From assembly GCF_947497125.1 (NCBI RefSeq), contig NZ_CANMFI010000006.1, positions 164,107-228,106 of the forward strand: a DNA stretch of 64,000 bases. The letters run 5' to 3'. This document shows positions 61,810-64,000 of the stretch, piece after piece (position 1 is the first letter of the stretch; every line of letters starts with the position of its first letter). The position numbers were made by a program, and so were the translations under genes. Source of the stretch: an uncultured Polaribacter sp. (GTDB lineage: Bacteria > Bacteroidota > Bacteroidia > Flavobacteriales > Flavobacteriaceae). The notes beneath the pieces were generated by a model that saw only the letters and a program-made list of their open reading frames with translations, was not told where the DNA came from and ran no database searches.

Positions 61810-63750
61810 TTAAAATTTCTTCAATGTTTTACTTTCTTCTGTTTTAATTAAAGAAATAAATTCTTCAATTGTAAAAGTACCAAGATCTCCTTCTCCATGT
61901 TTTCTTACAGAAACGGTGCCGTCTTGTTCTTCTTTTTCGCCAACAATCACCATAAATGGTACTTTGCTAACTTCTGCGTCTCGTATTTTACGTCCAGTTT
62001 TTTCACTTCGACTGTCTACGAGGGCGCGAATTTCGGAATTTTCTAACGATTCTAAAACTTTTTCGCTATATTTTTGATATTTATCACTGATTGGCAATAA
62101 GATAACTTGATCTGGAGTAAGCCAAAGAGGGAAATTTCCTCCGGTATGTTCTAACAATACTGCAATAAATCGTTCCATAGAACCAAATGGTGCTCTATGA
62201 ATCATTACTGGTCTGTGTGCTTGGTTATCTGAACCAGTATAAGTTAAATCGAAACGTTTAGGTAAGTTATAATCTACTTGTATGGTACCTAATTGCCAGC
62301 TTCTGCCCAAAGCATCTTTAACCATAAAGTCTAATTTAGGGCCATAAAATGCTGCTTCACCTTCTTCAATAATAAAATTTAAGCCTTTGTCTGTAGCTGC
62401 ATTTATAATAGCTTGCTCTGCAATCTCCCAAGTTTCGGCATCTCCTATATATTTATCTAGGTTTTCCATATCTCTTATAGAAACCTGTGCAGTAAAGTCT
62501 TCAAAACCTAAAGAACCAAAAACATATAGTACTAAGTCTATCACTTCTTTAAATTCTTGGTCTAATTGCTCTGGTGTACAAAATATATGCGCATCATCTT
62601 GGGTAAACCCTCTTACACGAGTCAATCCATGTAGTTCTCCACTTTGTTCGTACCTATATACTGTTCCAAATTCTGCAAAACGTTTTGGTAAGTCTTTATA
62701 TGAGTATGGTTTAAAATTATAAACTTCACAGTGATGTGGACAGTTCATCGGCTTTAATAAAAACTCCTCATCCATTTTAGGTGTTTTTATGGCCTGAAAA
62801 CTATCTGCACCATATTTTTCATAATGTCCAGAAGTAACATATAGTTCCTTTTGCCCAATATGCGGTGTCATCACCATTTCATATCCTGCTTTTTTCTGTG
62901 CAGCTTTCAAAAAATCTTCAAGACGTGCACGAAGCGCAGCTCCTTTTGGCAACCATAAAGGCAAACCAGCACCAACTTTCTGAGAAAAAGTAAATAATTC
63001 TAACTCTTTCCCTAATTTCCTGTGATCTCTCTTTTTAGCCTCTTCCAACAACTCTAAATACTCTGTAAGCATTTTCTGTTTCGGAAAACTAATACCATAC
63101 ACACGTGTTAATTGATTGTTTTTTTCATCACCACGCCAATAAGCACCGGCAACACTCATCACCTTTATTGCTTTAATAATTCCCGTGTTTGGTATATGGC
63201 CTCCTCTACATAAGTCTGTAAAATTGCTATGGTCACAAAAGGTAATATCACCATCGGTCAAGTTTTCAATCAACTCAACTTTATATTCGTTTTGTTGTTC
63301 CTTATATAAAGACAAAGCATCTGCTTTAGAAACGGCTCTAATAGAAAACTTGTGTTTTCCTCTAGCTATTTCTAAAAATTTCTTTTCAATAGCTGCAAAA
63401 TCTTTATCAGAAATAACACCTTCACCTAAATCTACATCATAATAGAAACCATTTTCAATAGCAGGCCCAATAGTTAACTTAGCTTTTGGGTAAAAACTTA
63501 AAATAGCTTCAGCCAATACATGGGCAGATGAATGCCAGAAAGCTTTCTTACCGCCTTCATCATTAAATGTATATAAAATTAAAGAACCATCGGTTGTAAG
63601 TGGAGTAGTGGTTTCTATGGTTGTGCCATTAAAATTTGCCGAAATTACATTTCTAGCAAAGCCCTCACTAATACTCTTTGCAACCTCCATTGGTGTGCAA
63701 TTTTTCTCAAACTCTTTAATAGTTCCGTCTGGTAAAGTAATTTTAATCAT
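61810..63750 (-). CDS. thrS: Threonyl-tRNA synthetase
   Basis: The 646-residue class II synthetase has an N-terminal TGS domain ([19 protein letters not shown]), the editing domain ([20 protein letters not shown] and [19 protein letters not shown]), the catalytic core with the zinc Cys in [14 protein letters not shown], and the C-terminal anticodon-binding domain. It heads the thrS-infC-rpmI-rplT unit. Its promoter has a good -7 box. No E. coli-like operator was searched for. Confidence 0.96.
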   Translation of the reverse strand: MIKITLPDGTIKEFEKNCTPMEVAKSISEGFARNVISANFNGTTIETTTPLTTDGSLILYTFNDEGGKKAFWHSSAHVLAEAILSFYPKAKLTIGPAIENGFYYDVDLGEGVISDKDFAAIEKKFLEIARGKHKFSIRAVSKADALSLYKEQQNEYKVELIENLTDGDITFCDHSNFTDLCRGGHIPNTGIIKAIKVMSVAGAYWRGDEKNNQLTRVYGISFPKQKMLTEYLELLEEAKKRDHRKLGKELELFTFSQKVGAGLPLWLPKGAALRARLEDFLKAAQKKAGYEMVMTPHIGQKELYVTSGHYEKYGADSFQAIKTPKMDEEFLLKPMNCPHHCEVYNFKPYSYKDLPKRFAEFGTVYRYEQSGELHGLTRVRGFTQDDAHIFCTPEQLDQEFKEVIDLVLYVFGSLGFEDFTAQVSIRDMENLDKYIGDAETWEIAEQAIINAATDKGLNFIIEEGEAAFYGPKLDFMVKDALGRSWQLGTIQVDYNLPKRFDLTYTGSDNQAHRPVMIHRAPFGSMERFIAVLLEHTGGNFPLWLTPDQVILLPISDKYQKYSEKVLESLENSEIRALVDSRSEKTGRKIRDAEVSKVPFMVIVGEKEEQDGTVSVRKHGEGDLGTFTIEEFISLIKTEESKTLKKF

Positions 63751-63775
63751 TTAAATCAATCTAATTTTAGAAGCA

Positions 63776-63806
63776 CAAAGATATTAGAAAACAATAATTC
63801 CTACAA
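63776..63806 (-). promoter_or_regulatory. thrS operon promoter
   Basis: On the minus strand TTG (63804-63806) is followed after 20 bases by TATCTTTG (63776-63783), an exact TAnnTTTG box with standard -33 spacing. It serves as the in-window reference for a normal housekeeping promoter. Confidence 0.65.
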
Positions 63807-63862
63807 TATATATATGTACTTATTATAACGTAGTATTTTTTTTAGAGTTCCGCCCCCAAAAA

Positions 63863-64000
63863 AGGTTGCGTCAGGCTTTCCACTGTATCTTTTTTTTGTT
63901 GGATTTGTAAGTTATCAGATAATATTTATAGTTTGTTTTAGGGATGTATTTCCATTTAGCAGGTTATAATTACAAAAAAAAGGATGCCGTTTCAATCCTT
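63863..64000 (+). repeat. Dispersed structured repeat, copy 3 (cut by window edge)
   Basis: GGCTTTCCACTGTATCTTTT at the left and AAGGATGCCGTTTCAATC at the right match copies 1 and 2. ATC-T8-GT (63887-63899) pairs with AC-A8-GGAT (63972-63985), again with one bulged base but a different arm length. The 3' part is lost at the window edge. Confidence 0.65.

Noticed and set aside
1..64000. CRISPR arrays, insertion sequences, integrases, phage or toxin-antitoxin genes
   Set aside because: I found no spaced direct repeats, transposase or phage motifs; the region looks like stable core chromosome apart from the small dispersed repeat.

Overview
The window is one contiguous, AT-rich, gene-dense chromosomal stretch from a marine-type Bacteroidota, most likely a Flavobacteriaceae member close to Polaribacter. 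The evidence is mixed. It includes a GLPGLI protein paired with an outer-membrane barrel protein, a short 287-residue primary sigma factor, and promoters with the Bacteroidota -7 box TAnnTTTG. Ribosome binding sites are A-rich with little Shine-Dalgarno signal. Several proteins are close to flavobacterial families. The genus is inference. I see no phage, insertion sequence, CRISPR or rRNA; there is one tRNA-Arg(ACG).

Layout. (1) 1-12.9 kb: end of a polysaccharide and sugar utilisation locus. A heparinase II/III-type secreted enzyme and a lipoprotein lactonase are followed by a GntR-type regulator. Divergent from the regulator is an L-rhamnose operon: aldolase/lactaldehyde dehydrogenase fusion, isomerase, kinase and FMN lactate dehydrogenase, then an NCS1-type permease and a tiny membrane protein. 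Together they would take rhamnose to DHAP and pyruvate, which suggests use of a rhamnose-rich uronic-acid polymer such as ulvan. (2) 13.3-18.4 kb: thrA-thrB-thrC on the minus strand, preceded by a Thr/Ile-rich short reading frame resembling a thr leader peptide. (3) 20.0-30.1 kb: leuA, leuB, then ilvD-ilvB-ilvN-ilvC and ilvA. Ahead of ilvD lies a textbook-like attenuator: a 20-residue Ile/Val-rich leader peptide, an alternative hairpin, and a terminator with eight T. leuA also has a short Leu-rich leader candidate. (4) 30.2-38.2 kb: gapN, an FAD amine oxidase-like enzyme, an exonuclease/GIY-YIG fusion, rpe, rpoD, an ECF sigma factor with a small partner, and a deoxynucleoside kinase. (5) 38.3-52.2 kb: a GLPGLI/outer-membrane barrel pair, tRNA-Arg, small proteins, a Ca2+/Na+ exchanger, two unrelated glutamine synthetases back to back, purM-like, SIMPL and prfA genes. 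(6) 52.3-59.5 kb: a glycogen cluster, glgA-glgC-glgB plus a GH31 alpha-glucosidase. (7) 59.7-63.8 kb: thrS-infC-rpmI-rplT and a membrane protein.

The most notable non-coding observations are four. First, amino-acid leader peptides precede the ilv, thr and possibly leu operons. Second, a dispersed structured repeat has three copies in the window, and its closing stem keeps pairing while its sequence changes. Third, an 11-base motif sits exactly 20 bp upstream of the -7 box at three promoters (rhamnose operon, permease, gapN), replacing the normal -33 element; this suggests one activator-controlled sugar regulon. Fourth, a possible small RNA lies between rpe and the exonuclease gene. infC appears to start with the rare codon ATA. 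All functional calls are by sequence recognition only; no searches were run.
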